From the NCBI GenBank assembly GCA_031422315.1, contig JANOQN010000054.1:1-64000 (forward strand): a stretch of 64,000 bases of DNA, given 5' to 3'. The position numbers were made by a program, and so were the translations under genes. Source of the DNA: JANNYA01 sp031422315. Lineage in GTDB: Bacteria > Pseudomonadota > Gammaproteobacteria > Xanthomonadales > SZUA-5. The notes under the pieces were generated by a model. That model was not told where the DNA came from and searched no databases. It was given only the letters and a program-made list of their open reading frames with translations. Below, piece by piece: positions 9,118 to 17,818 of the stretch; within the stretch, counting starts at the first letter, position 1; every line of letters starts with the position of its first letter.

Positions 9118-9305
9118 AAGTATCCTAATATTTTAAAAAGGGGAGGGCTGGGCGCGGCTTGTACCAATGCTTATCAAGATCCGCCGAACGCCGTCAAACT
9201 ATGCAGGCCGCCAAGCCACGATGCGGTGCACAAACGGTCAGTAGCATTTTGACTTAGATGAAGCGGACGTCGTACGCGCGTCGACGTGCGGTTATATCCG
9301 CGCTT

Positions 9306-10184
9306 TTATGGCGATAAATCCGCATCGAAGTTAAGCAGCGCTGACAGCACCGCCGCCATCGAATCCAAATGCAGATGGTGATTACTGTTTGGAATCGTGA
9401 TGATTTTCGCGTGTTTGAAGTGCGCGAGGCGATTTTCGATTAGCGGCGTATTTAGAAAGCTGCTGCGCGGCTCAGCCAGGACTATTAATGTCGGCGAATT
9501 GATGGCGGATATCGCTTGCAATACTTGCGGTTCGGTAATTCGGCTGATGGACGGTGTCGTTAGGCGCGGGTCAGTGCGCCAAAAATAGCGCCCGGCGCGC
9601 TTGACGAGCCCGCGCTGAACGATCACACGCGCGGCAACCGCACTAATGCCGAATGAGCCGGTGCGGGCTGCCACGGCTTCATCAACGCTGGCATAGCTGG
9701 GCAATACTTTATGCGCCACGCTGCGCCGCGCTAATAGGCCTTTACGAAGATCGCTGCTAAATTGCTCGGCGGATCCGCTCAACGGGCCTATCGAATCTAG
9801 CAAGATCAACCGGCGCACGCGCTCTGGAAATGCAGCGACAAACAGCGTGGCAATGGCACCGCCCATGGAGTGCCCGATCAGATCAACCTGCGGCCAATTC
9901 TGTGATTCCAACACCGCGAGCGTGTGATCGACGTAGTCCAAAAATGGTGCGTGCCAGTTAGCGGGCGTATGCGCGCTGAGGCCGTGCCCAGGCAAATCCA
10001 GCGCGAGCATGGCTGCGCCTTGCTTTGCATGTAGCGCATCCAAGAGCGGTCGCATGCTAGCGGCGTTGTCGAGCCAGCCGTGCAGCGCCAAAATTGGTGT
10101 GCTATTGGGTTGAATACTTGGCCAGTGTAAGCCGGCTAATTTCAGGCCGTTGAAGTTTCCACGCCAGGCTTTACTTACGCTCAT
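9306..10184 (-). CDS. Alpha/beta hydrolase
   Basis: A 292-residue alpha/beta-hydrolase-fold protein with the HG oxyanion motif (LALHGWLDNAAS), the nucleophile elbow GHSMGG (Ser about residue 107) and a C-terminal His in SNHHLHLD near residue 277. The start overlaps the stop of lipB by 4 bp (ATGA), so the two are translationally coupled. This resembles serine hydrolases of general metabolism; the substrate is unknown. A functional link with lipoate synthesis is suggested only by the overlap. Confidence 0.88.
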   Translation of the reverse strand: MSVSKAWRGNFNGLKLAGLHWPSIQPNSTPILALHGWLDNAASMRPLLDALHAKQGAAMLALDLPGHGLSAHTPANWHAPFLDYVDHTLAVLESQNWPQVDLIGHSMGGAIATLFVAAFPERVRRLILLDSIGPLSGSAEQFSSDLRKGLLARRSVAHKVLPSYASVDEAVAARTGSFGISAVAARVIVQRGLVKRAGRYFWRTDPRLTTPSISRITEPQVLQAISAINSPTLIVLAEPRSSFLNTPLIENRLAHFKHAKIITIPNSNHHLHLDSMAAVLSALLNFDADLSP

Positions 10185-10861
10185 ATGCCTGCCTGTAGCA
10201 CGTTAGGTAGCTCACTTTGCCAGCTCGCCGCTGAATTTAATGCGTTTGCCAAAGCGTGTACAAGCGCTTGACTCATGACGCCTAAATCCGCCGGGCCACC
10301 TTCATCGTAAACGGTGGTGTGGCGCAGATCTGTATAGCCGCAGGGGTTGATACCCGCAAATGGCGCCAAATCCATGCACACGTTTAACGCCAACCCGTGA
10401 AAGGTGCGCGCATGGCGTACGCGTATGCCCAGCGCCATAATTTTTTCCACGCCCACATATACGCCTGGCGCATCCGGTTTGGCATGCGCGGCTATTGCAT
10501 ACCCTTGCAGTGTGGTAATTGTTGCGTTTTCAAGAAGCGATACAAACTCACGTACGCCCATGTTTTTACGGCGTAGATCAATGAGCGTGTAGGCCATTAG
10601 CTGGCCTGGACCGTGGTAGGACACCTGACCGCCGCGATCAGACTGCACCACCGGAATGTTACCCGCATTCAATAGGTGCTCAGCCTTACCAGCTTGGCCT
10701 TGCGTATACACCGGATCGTGTTCGCACAGCCAAAGCTCATCCGGCGTATCGATCGTGCGGGCATCGGTAAAGCGCTGCATGGCGTGCCAGATCGGCAGAT
10801 AAGGCTGGCGGCCAAGCGAACGCACAAGAAGCGGGGCAGGCAAAGCAATCGCTTGGCTCAT
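10181..10861 (-). CDS. lipB: Octanoyltransferase LipB
   Basis: LipB transfers octanoate from octanoyl-ACP to lipoyl domains of 2-oxoacid dehydrogenases and GcvH, in the cytosol. The 226-residue protein has the RGGQVSYHGPGQL signature at 76-88 and the catalytic Lys140 (VEKIMALGI) and Cys174 (INPCGY). The usual partner lipA is not beside it: downstream lies a hydrolase and upstream a nitroreductase, 6 bp away. The window also has a 2-oxoacid dehydrogenase E1, a class of enzyme that depends on lipoylated E2. Confidence 0.96.
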   Translation of the reverse strand: MSQAIALPAPLLVRSLGRQPYLPIWHAMQRFTDARTIDTPDELWLCEHDPVYTQGQAGKAEHLLNAGNIPVVQSDRGGQVSYHGPGQLMAYTLIDLRRKNMGVREFVSLLENATITTLQGYAIAAHAKPDAPGVYVGVEKIMALGIRVRHARTFHGLALNVCMDLAPFAGINPCGYTDLRHTTVYDEGGPADLGVMSQALVHALANALNSAASWQSELPNVLQAGI

Positions 10862-10867
10862 ATCTGA

Positions 10868-11458
10868 CTACAGAATTTGGCAAACCTTGGCAAATTCAAA
10901 GCGCGGCGAACGCCCAAAAATCTTGCTGCTGTCGCCATAACCTAGATTTACTAGAAAATTGCTCTTAATGCTGCTACCTGCAAAGAATTCAGCGTCTATC
11001 GCTGCCTCGTTAAATCCGCTCATGGGTCCGCAATCAAGGCCAATAGCGCGCGCTGCCATCATTAAATATGCGCCTTGCAAACTCGCGTTTCGAAACGCGG
11101 TGCTGTCGATTTTGGCTTGATTACCGTCGAACCAGCTCTTTGCATCGGTATGCGGGAACAAAAACGGTAAGTGCTGATGAAACTGCATGTCCATCCCAAT
11201 AATGACGCAAACTGGCGCACTTTGGGTTTTTTCGCGGTTGCTTTCCAGCAAATGGGGCAGCAGACGCGCTTTAGCCGCATCGCTCTTCACAAAAATCAAC
11301 CGAGCGGGAGAACAATTCGCGCTGGTCGGCGCCATTTTCATCAAGTCATAGATTTGCTGGATTTGCGTTTCGCTTACATCACCGGCTAGCCAGCCATTGT
11401 GGGTGCGGGCTTCTAAAAACAGCTGTGAAAGTGCATGATCGGAAAGTACTGAAGTCAT
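10868..11458 (-). CDS. RutE/HadB-type nitroreductase family protein
   Basis: A 196-residue FMN-dependent nitroreductase-fold protein. The sequence from residue 8 (LSQLFLEARTHNGW), the MKMAPTSANCSPAR flavin-contact segment and FNEAAIDAEFF resemble malonic semialdehyde reductase RutE and related proteins. It is the first gene of a tight minus-strand run with lipB (6 bp gap) and the alpha/beta hydrolase. No other rut genes are here, so a pyrimidine-degradation role is not supported and the physiological substrate is unknown. Confidence 0.88.
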   Translation of the reverse strand: MTSVLSDHALSQLFLEARTHNGWLAGDVSETQIQQIYDLMKMAPTSANCSPARLIFVKSDAAKARLLPHLLESNREKTQSAPVCVIIGMDMQFHQHLPFLFPHTDAKSWFDGNQAKIDSTAFRNASLQGAYLMMAARAIGLDCGPMSGFNEAAIDAEFFAGSSIKSNFLVNLGYGDSSKIFGRSPRFEFAKVCQIL

Positions 11459-11573
11459 TTGAAGTCCTTTTGAAGTGTTGAAGTGAGAAATCGCGAAAAC
11501 TATTCTGGATACTTAGTTAAAACAATTTTCGCTTGTCGAAAAAACATTGACTTCGCGGACGAGGGAGCTAGCG

Positions 11574-12503
11574 CTACCAATGATAAATCCGGGACTTTGA
11601 TCGATCGTCGTACACCACTTCGGATTCTTTAACTTGAATCGAATCGTCTGCCGTTCGCGTTATCGAAAGCATGCGCAACGCGGTTCCAACTAGCAGGATG
11701 TCAACTTCATTCTTTAACGCTAAAAAAATGTGCGATTCATCAATAAATTCTGAGACTGGCGTATTTAGACTAATGGTCTGCGGCCGCGTCAAATAATCAT
11801 GGTTATGTCGGCCTAGAAGCTGCTTCGCTGTGCGAACTAGACACTTTTTATAGAGCGGCTTTCGATTTAGCAAACTGGATTCAGGAGAAAACTCAATGCG
11901 CCAGTGACCAGAAAGAACATATTGATCCAATTCCGCACTGGTGCTCAATACATAGCCATTAAAGCCTTGACCGGTTTTCAAGACTAACAACAGCGGTGCT
12001 TCATGTGTGCATTTCTCAAGATCTTGCTCAAGCGCGACTAATTGTCTAAATGTTGTAGCGAGCAGCATCTCTTCTTTGCTGAGTGATCGTGTTTTTATGG
12101 AAGCGCGCGCGCCAATGCACGCGCTTGAATCCCCTTTGAATATCGTACAGCTGCTCAAGTTAAGCGACCTTGGAATTGCAACTTCGGCTTCTATGCGCGG
12201 CTCGACTTGGCTAAAGTCAAGGGCAATAACATTTGTATCTTCCGCCATAGAAGACGGCTCGATAACTACATAGTGTAGTTTTTTTTCTAACGCTGGATCC
12301 AATGCCATCACTGTGCTCTGAGCAACAGAAATTAGCCGACTGTGTGCAAATAGCCGCAAGCCTAAATCGACTGCAGTTTTTATCGTATTCTTGTCTATAG
12401 GCTTTGGTGGCAGCGGTTGTTTTACGGCGCACCCTTCAACTAGTACAACGAGCATGGTTAAGCAAAAAATTGGAATCATCAAGGCAGTTAATCGGTGTTT
12501 CAA
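11574..12503 (-). CDS. Hypothetical lipoprotein
   Basis: A 309-residue protein whose N-terminus (MKHR, hydrophobic stretch, VEGC at residues 22-25) is a lipoprotein signal peptide. I recognise no domain. The remainder is a mixed alpha/beta sequence with several scattered cysteines (KCTHEAP, CLVRTAK). It is flanked by intergenic gaps of about 115 and 209 bp and is probably transcribed alone. Function unknown; localisation to the cell envelope is the only inference. Confidence 0.75.
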   Translation of the reverse strand: MKHRLTALMIPIFCLTMLVVLVEGCAVKQPLPPKPIDKNTIKTAVDLGLRLFAHSRLISVAQSTVMALDPALEKKLHYVVIEPSSMAEDTNVIALDFSQVEPRIEAEVAIPRSLNLSSCTIFKGDSSACIGARASIKTRSLSKEEMLLATTFRQLVALEQDLEKCTHEAPLLLVLKTGQGFNGYVLSTSAELDQYVLSGHWRIEFSPESSLLNRKPLYKKCLVRTAKQLLGRHNHDYLTRPQTISLNTPVSEFIDESHIFLALKNEVDILLVGTALRMLSITRTADDSIQVKESEVVYDDRSKSRIYHW

Positions 12504-12712
12504 TTCAAACTATCCTAAAAGTTGTGCAAAAACAGAAAGAACCAAGAAGCCTAGCTGCCACTGAAACGTTCGGTATTCGTGCTTGACCCCGATTACGAAG
12601 AAATGACAGTTCATAAGACTTTTGCCATAAGCTGAAAGAAGTTCACGTAAGTGATAGAGCCCTCTGACCGCAGCAAGCCAACGCAGTTAGCGTTTTGATT
12701 GCGAATTGGAAT

Positions 12713-13804
12713 TTAGACGTTAAAGCGAAAATGCATTACATCGCCTTCCTTGACCAAATATTCCTTACCTTCCAAGCGCATTTTTCCGGCATCACGCGAG
12801 CCTGATTCGCCTTTGTAGCGAATGTAATCGTCATAGGCGATCACTTCGGCGCGAATGAAGCCGCGCTCAAAATCGGTGTGAATCACGCCGGCTGCCTGCG
12901 GTGCGGTAGAGCCGGCCTTAACCTGCCAAGCGCGCACTTCTTTCTCGCCAGCGGTGAAATACGTTTGCATGCCCAGCAACGTGTAGCCGGCACGAATCAC
13001 GCGGTTTAGCCCAGGCTCGTCTAAACCCATATCTTTTAAAAATTCGAGCTGATCTGCCGCATCAAGTTGCGAAAGCTCTTCCTCAATCCGTGCGCAAACT
13101 GCAACCACCTGCGCGCCTTCGGCGTTGGCTTTGGCGGTGACTAAATCCAAATACGGATTGTTAGTGAAGCCAGTTTCATTGACGTTGCAAACGTACATGA
13201 CGGGTTTGCTAGTCAGCAAAAACACTTCGTTTAGCAGTGCGCGCTGTTCTTTATCCAATGGCGCGCTGCGTGCGGCTAGGCCTTGGTTGAGGTGCTTGGC
13301 CAAAATTCGCAGCACGTCCAAACGCAAAATTGCATCTTTATCGCCGGTTTTGGCCTGGCGCTCATAGCGATTGATGGCTTTATCGACAGATTCCAAATCC
13401 GCCAGCGCCAATTCAGTGTCGATGATTTCGATATCGGCAATCGGATCTACTCGGTTCGACACGTGAATAATGTCGTCGTTATCAAAACAGCGCACCACGT
13501 GGGCGACAGCGTCGGTTTCCCGAATATGCGCCAGGAATTTATTGCCTAAACCCTCGCCCTTGCTGGCACCGGCCACTAAGCCGGCGATATCGACAAATTC
13601 CATGCTGGTCGGGATGATTTTCAACGGTTTGGCGATGGCCGATAGCGCATCCAAGCGCACATCCGGCACGGGCACCACGCCCACATTCGGCTCAATTGTA
13701 CAAAACGGAAAGTTCGCCGCAGCGATGCGGGCTTTGGTCAGTGCGTTAAAAAGTGTGGATTTGCCCACGTTGGGTAAACCAACGATGCCGCATTTGATGC
13801 CCAT
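12713..13804 (-). CDS. ychF: Redox-regulated ATPase YchF
   Basis: A 363-residue Obg-family P-loop protein: G1 motif GLPNVGKST at about 9-17, G3 DIAGLV near residue 73, and the NVNE motif (VCNVNETGF) that replaces NKxD and gives YchF its ATP preference. The C-terminal TGS-like domain ends LVKEGDVMHFRFNV. YchF/OLA1 proteins associate with ribosomes and respond to oxidative stress. Length is the family norm. In many proteobacteria ychF follows pth; that gene is not seen here. Confidence 0.97.
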   Translation of the reverse strand: MGIKCGIVGLPNVGKSTLFNALTKARIAAANFPFCTIEPNVGVVPVPDVRLDALSAIAKPLKIIPTSMEFVDIAGLVAGASKGEGLGNKFLAHIRETDAVAHVVRCFDNDDIIHVSNRVDPIADIEIIDTELALADLESVDKAINRYERQAKTGDKDAILRLDVLRILAKHLNQGLAARSAPLDKEQRALLNEVFLLTSKPVMYVCNVNETGFTNNPYLDLVTAKANAEGAQVVAVCARIEEELSQLDAADQLEFLKDMGLDEPGLNRVIRAGYTLLGMQTYFTAGEKEVRAWQVKAGSTAPQAAGVIHTDFERGFIRAEVIAYDDYIRYKGESGSRDAGKMRLEGKEYLVKEGDVMHFRFNV

Positions 13805-13997
13805 GAAAGCCTGCCTTGGCGAATTCTAATAGAGCCCGCAAAGATAGCGCGCCCGAGCTGGCAGAGCGCTGAAGTAGACGCAAGATTGGTCAAGTTTTGG
13901 CCGATTTATGAGTGAAAAGCGCAACTCAGTCGGTTTTGCTTGAGTGAAACCCGCGCTTTTCGCTACACTCGCGGGTCAAATCCAATGGGAGTTCGTT

Positions 13998-14159
13998 ATG
14001 GGTCGTGGTGATCGTCGTACGCGTAGAGGCAAAATTGCAGTCAGTAGCTATGGCAATGTGCGTCCGCACAAGATTAAGAAATTCGTAGTAGCTGTAGCAG
14101 CTACGCCAAAGCCAGCACCGGTTGCTGCGCCAGTGAAGGCTGCTAAAGCGAAGAAGTAA
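13998..14159 (+). CDS. 30S ribosomal protein Thx-like protein
   Basis: A 53-residue, very basic protein beginning MGRGDRRTRRGKI and followed by an Ala/Pro/Lys-rich tail. The start matches the Thx family of small-subunit proteins, which in Thermus fills a gap in the 16S rRNA head. The ATG at 13998 follows GGGAG at good spacing; an upstream in-frame ATG at 13944 would add an unlikely leader. A strong terminator follows. Confidence 0.85.
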   Translation: MGRGDRRTRRGKIAVSSYGNVRPHKIKKFVVAVAATPKPAPVAAPVKAAKAKK

Positions 14160-14184
14160 GCCGGACAATTAAGTTAGCCAAACT

Positions 14185-14212
14185 AAAAAGCCATCAGCAT
14201 TGATGGCTTTTT
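14185..14212. terminator. Intrinsic terminator
   Basis: A-run, stem AGCCATCA/TGATGGCT and T-run between the convergent Thx-like and secreted propeller genes; symmetrical, so it can act on both strands. Confidence 0.9.
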
Positions 14213-14245
14213 AATTTCTAGGCTTTGACAAACAAACTGTTGAGG

Positions 14246-17200
14246 CTATTCAAACCCGCTCGCCAATAGCTGTTCGCGCAAATTTATGGTGACGCTCGTC
14301 GATGCCTCCGCATAGGCGTCGTCGATGATGGAAACAAACACTCGCGTTAGCTGTTCTGGGTCATTGACCGAGAAATCGCAGCTTGCTGCGCTGGCTAGCT
14401 GTGCTGCAGTTAGATCGCAATATTGTTGGCCCGATAGTGTCTGCGTTGCTAAATTCATCCGAGTGCGTACGATGCCGCGCAAAGGCACGCTTTGATTGGG
14501 CAGAAATTCTGGCGTTACCCGAACGCTGGCTTTGCCCAGCATGTGCGCCGATAGCCGCAATCGCTCGGCGCCAACCGTGTTTATCGTGATCGCTCGCGTG
14601 CTTGCACTTTGCGCAAATTGCGCATCACCCAAATAGGTCGCCGTCAGCGTTTGCGGATTAAACGTTGGAATTTGCGCGGTGAATGAACGTAAATTGCAGC
14701 GGCCAATCGCTAAATTACCCTGCGCTTGCAAGCTCGCATCGCACTGATTGCCGTTGCCATCATCAAATCGCACGACACCGCTCGGTGCGCCGGCACTGGC
14801 TTTGTGGCTCACTACCGCTTCAGCGAGGTAGCTTTGTCCGACAAATAATTGCGTCGGTTGCACGCGGGTAATTGCGGTGTAGGTTTGCGTGCCGGCAAAT
14901 ACGGTGCGCTGCATCGTAAGCCCTAAGACCGGCGTTTGACCGGCAATTTGGCTCGCCCAGGCTACCGAATTGCCGCTATCTGAGATTGCAACGGCACCGG
15001 TTATCGGGGGCGAGGCGCTAAACCTAACAGAAGATAAGTTGAGCGGTAAACGTTCTTCAGTATCGCGGTCCATATCAACGATCCAGTGCGAGCTGTTCTC
15101 AAAAATCTGGAATTCAGCACCTGAGGTTTGGCGAATATCGCGTCGAATGGCGATTTGGCCGTTGCGGACTACGCTGTATTCTGCAATCACACGATCATTC
15201 AAAGGCCGTTCTTTGATAACCCGCGCAGTGTTTGCGTTGAAATCTACCCGCCAATCTTGCCAAGGCTGCGGACTATTTCGGCCGATGGAAAAAACGCCAA
15301 TGTTACCCGCACTTGAAATAGCGGCGCTGTTGTAGATAAACAATTCAGCGCTGGGCAGCGCACTAATCAGCACCGGCGCTGTAACCGGTGCGATTAACTG
15401 CCGATATGCGCGACGGCGATCACCCGAAACCCAAACGCCTGCACTTGCATCGGCGCTTGGAACAAAGCCCATTGCCTCTACTTCCGGCGGCATCAGCGCC
15501 GTTGCGGTGTTACTGGCAAGCTCAATCAACGTCGGTTGAAAAGCGCCTAGAAGTTGTTGAACGCCCTGAATTTGGGGCTTAGCAATCGAGATCACTGCGT
15601 GGCTACTCCCCAGCGCTACAAGGAAAGTTCGCTCGCTGGTTTGCGCGCCACTTGGCGTTTGACTCAAACGCCGAATTTGCCCGGAGCGCAGGTTTTGGAT
15701 GAATACGTCGGACTGGCCGTTGGTATCGCCTGGCACTAGCGAAGCGTCTGCAGATTCAAACGCGACGTTTTCACCCGCTGGATCAAGCTTGGCGTTTTTC
15801 GCGCTGCTCACAAATGCGGTGCGCGCACCGCTAGCGCCGCCAATTTGAATGAAATTGCCATCCGCGCCGGTGATCGCTAATTGACTGCCGTCGGCGCTGA
15901 AGCTAAGTGAGTCGGCGCGAACTAAGCGCTCGTCACCGGCGTAGTCATTAAACCGCAGCGTTTGTGCGCCGGTACTGAGATTCACGCGGCGCTGTGAAAT
16001 GCGCCCGAGCAGCATGGCATCACCGGAATCTAACACCTTGCGCAGCGCAGTGACTTCGGTATCTTGCAAGATCGGCACAATTCGCGGTGCTCCAGCGCGC
16101 GGTATGTGGACAATGCTGGGCGGCTCACTTTGTTGAAACAGCGCGGCGCCGTCGGGTGCAAAAATTCCATTTTGCCATGCGAGCGTTCCTCCATTAGCCA
16201 GCTCGCGAAGGCTGCCAGTGGCCAAATCCAGCAACGTCAAATTGTTGCCTTGTAGCAGTATTTGCTGGTCACTTTCGTCAAGCGTAATCGTTCGCACGTC
16301 CGCAAAACCGGGCGTCAATGCATAGCGCCGAATCCGTAAAGCAGGCGCAATTGTGCCAGGCGTAACGACAAACAAGTCCGCTAAACCATCATTATCCCCC
16401 GCGGTGAAACCGTTTTCGGCGCTGATAAACGCCACCTTTTCTTGCCCTGCGCCGAACACTGAAATTCCGTTGCTCGACGCACTGCCGTCGGCTTTTGCGC
16501 TGAGCCATTCCGGTAAAAAACTAGGGCCGAGCAGATACAGATCATTGGATTCATTCGTGTCCGCCTCGACACCGCGTTCGCTGGTGAGGCTTAAAATTTT
16601 GCCATCCAGCACTTGCAGCTGCGCGCCGCGCTCGGACGCTACACCATGGCCTCGTAGGGTTAGGAAGCTTGTAAAGTTCGAGGTGAAGTCGTAAACCGCT
16701 GCCAACGTGCTATCCATTTGCACCACGGGTACGCTCTGTACATTGCCGAAGGCAGGAATTCTCGTACCTACCGAATAGTCAATTACGCCAATGCCATTGC
16801 CCACCGATCGACGCCCGCCGCGATCTGCACTTTTGTGGCTTTGCACAAACTCACTGGAATCTAAAATCGGAGTCGGCTGCTGCATCGCTGATTGACTCAG
16901 ATAAACCGGTTCAGATCGCAGCGGATTGGCAACCGCGTGCAAAAACACGAGGCTGTTAAGCGCCGGAAAATTGGCATCGCCGCTGTAGCGTGCGCGCAAA
17001 CTGTAGCTGCCTGCGGCTTGAAAAAGCATGCTGCAGTGCGTTAATGCGGGCAGTGTGATCGTGCATTGATGGCTGCCACTGAGCGTTTCGATCGCGATAT
17101 TGCCGGTAGGCTGAATACGCGAGCCTGGATCAAGATAGTCAAGTTTGGCGAAAAATAAACTAGCTCTACCTAAAACCGTGATGGCGGGTTTGGCTTTGAC

Positions 17201-17572
17201 GAGCTGTAAGTCACCAATGATGAGCGTCTGCACACGGGTTAGCGCCGCGCCCGCAGCGGTTGCAAATCGAACGGTGTACGCAAACACACCGCAGTGCGGT
17301 ATGGCAAATGCGCAAACATATCGACCCGCAATCGCGGTCTCGACGCTTTTACAAACGCGCCGACCATCGATTTCAATGCTGCCGCTGCCTTGTAGCGGCA
17401 GCCCAGCATCGCTAACTTGGAAATACGCCTGCACGTAGTCGCCCACGTTGACGCGGCTCGGGGAAAGTTGCACATCAATGATGCTTGGCACGGCAAAAGC
17501 ATGACTTGCAGTTAGCAGTGAGGCTGAAAAAATCGCCCATTGCTTCGAGGTAGATAGCCGGCTGACTTGCAT
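14246..17572 (-). CDS. Large secreted protein with Ig-like repeats and PD40/TolB-like propeller
   Basis: A 1108-residue protein with a signal peptide ending SHAFA near residue 27. Two Ig-like repeat modules lie near the N-terminus (about 30-215) and at least one more near 890-1000 (each with a ...VRFDDGNG / ...ARYSGDANF style strand pattern). Between them is a long beta-propeller-like region with repeats of the form ...PGDTNGQSDVF.. and ..AGDNDGLADLF.., as in PD40/TolB-type repeats. The last residues, ASGFE, recall a short 'xxGFE' tail often seen on large secreted proteins of Lysobacter-like bacteria. Probably extracellular or surface exposed; function unknown. Confidence 0.82.
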   Translation of the reverse strand: MQVSRLSTSKQWAIFSASLLTASHAFAVPSIIDVQLSPSRVNVGDYVQAYFQVSDAGLPLQGSGSIEIDGRRVCKSVETAIAGRYVCAFAIPHCGVFAYTVRFATAAGAALTRVQTLIIGDLQLVKAKPAITVLGRASLFFAKLDYLDPGSRIQPTGNIAIETLSGSHQCTITLPALTHCSMLFQAAGSYSLRARYSGDANFPALNSLVFLHAVANPLRSEPVYLSQSAMQQPTPILDSSEFVQSHKSADRGGRRSVGNGIGVIDYSVGTRIPAFGNVQSVPVVQMDSTLAAVYDFTSNFTSFLTLRGHGVASERGAQLQVLDGKILSLTSERGVEADTNESNDLYLLGPSFLPEWLSAKADGSASSNGISVFGAGQEKVAFISAENGFTAGDNDGLADLFVVTPGTIAPALRIRRYALTPGFADVRTITLDESDQQILLQGNNLTLLDLATGSLRELANGGTLAWQNGIFAPDGAALFQQSEPPSIVHIPRAGAPRIVPILQDTEVTALRKVLDSGDAMLLGRISQRRVNLSTGAQTLRFNDYAGDERLVRADSLSFSADGSQLAITGADGNFIQIGGASGARTAFVSSAKNAKLDPAGENVAFESADASLVPGDTNGQSDVFIQNLRSGQIRRLSQTPSGAQTSERTFLVALGSSHAVISIAKPQIQGVQQLLGAFQPTLIELASNTATALMPPEVEAMGFVPSADASAGVWVSGDRRRAYRQLIAPVTAPVLISALPSAELFIYNSAAISSAGNIGVFSIGRNSPQPWQDWRVDFNANTARVIKERPLNDRVIAEYSVVRNGQIAIRRDIRQTSGAEFQIFENSSHWIVDMDRDTEERLPLNLSSVRFSASPPITGAVAISDSGNSVAWASQIAGQTPVLGLTMQRTVFAGTQTYTAITRVQPTQLFVGQSYLAEAVVSHKASAGAPSGVVRFDDGNGNQCDASLQAQGNLAIGRCNLRSFTAQIPTFNPQTLTATYLGDAQFAQSASTRAITINTVGAERLRLSAHMLGKASVRVTPEFLPNQSVPLRGIVRTRMNLATQTLSGQQYCDLTAAQLASAASCDFSVNDPEQLTRVFVSIIDDAYAEASTSVTINLREQLLASGFE

Positions 17573-17818
17573 GTTGAGCTCCAGTTAAAGGCATAAATTG
17601 CACAAAATTAAGCGATAAATCAAGTTAATTCGTGAATCTTGATTCGGCAGTCTCAGCGCTAACGAACTATCCTGAAACAAAATCGCATTAGCCATACTGA
17701 CAACAAACTAAAAAGCCACGATGACAATGTCGCGTACCGCCAATGGCCCAACTCGCCTTGTAACCAACGCGCCAGCAAACGACAATCGCTTATCTTCACT
17801 CTGGCTCAAGGGCAAACC

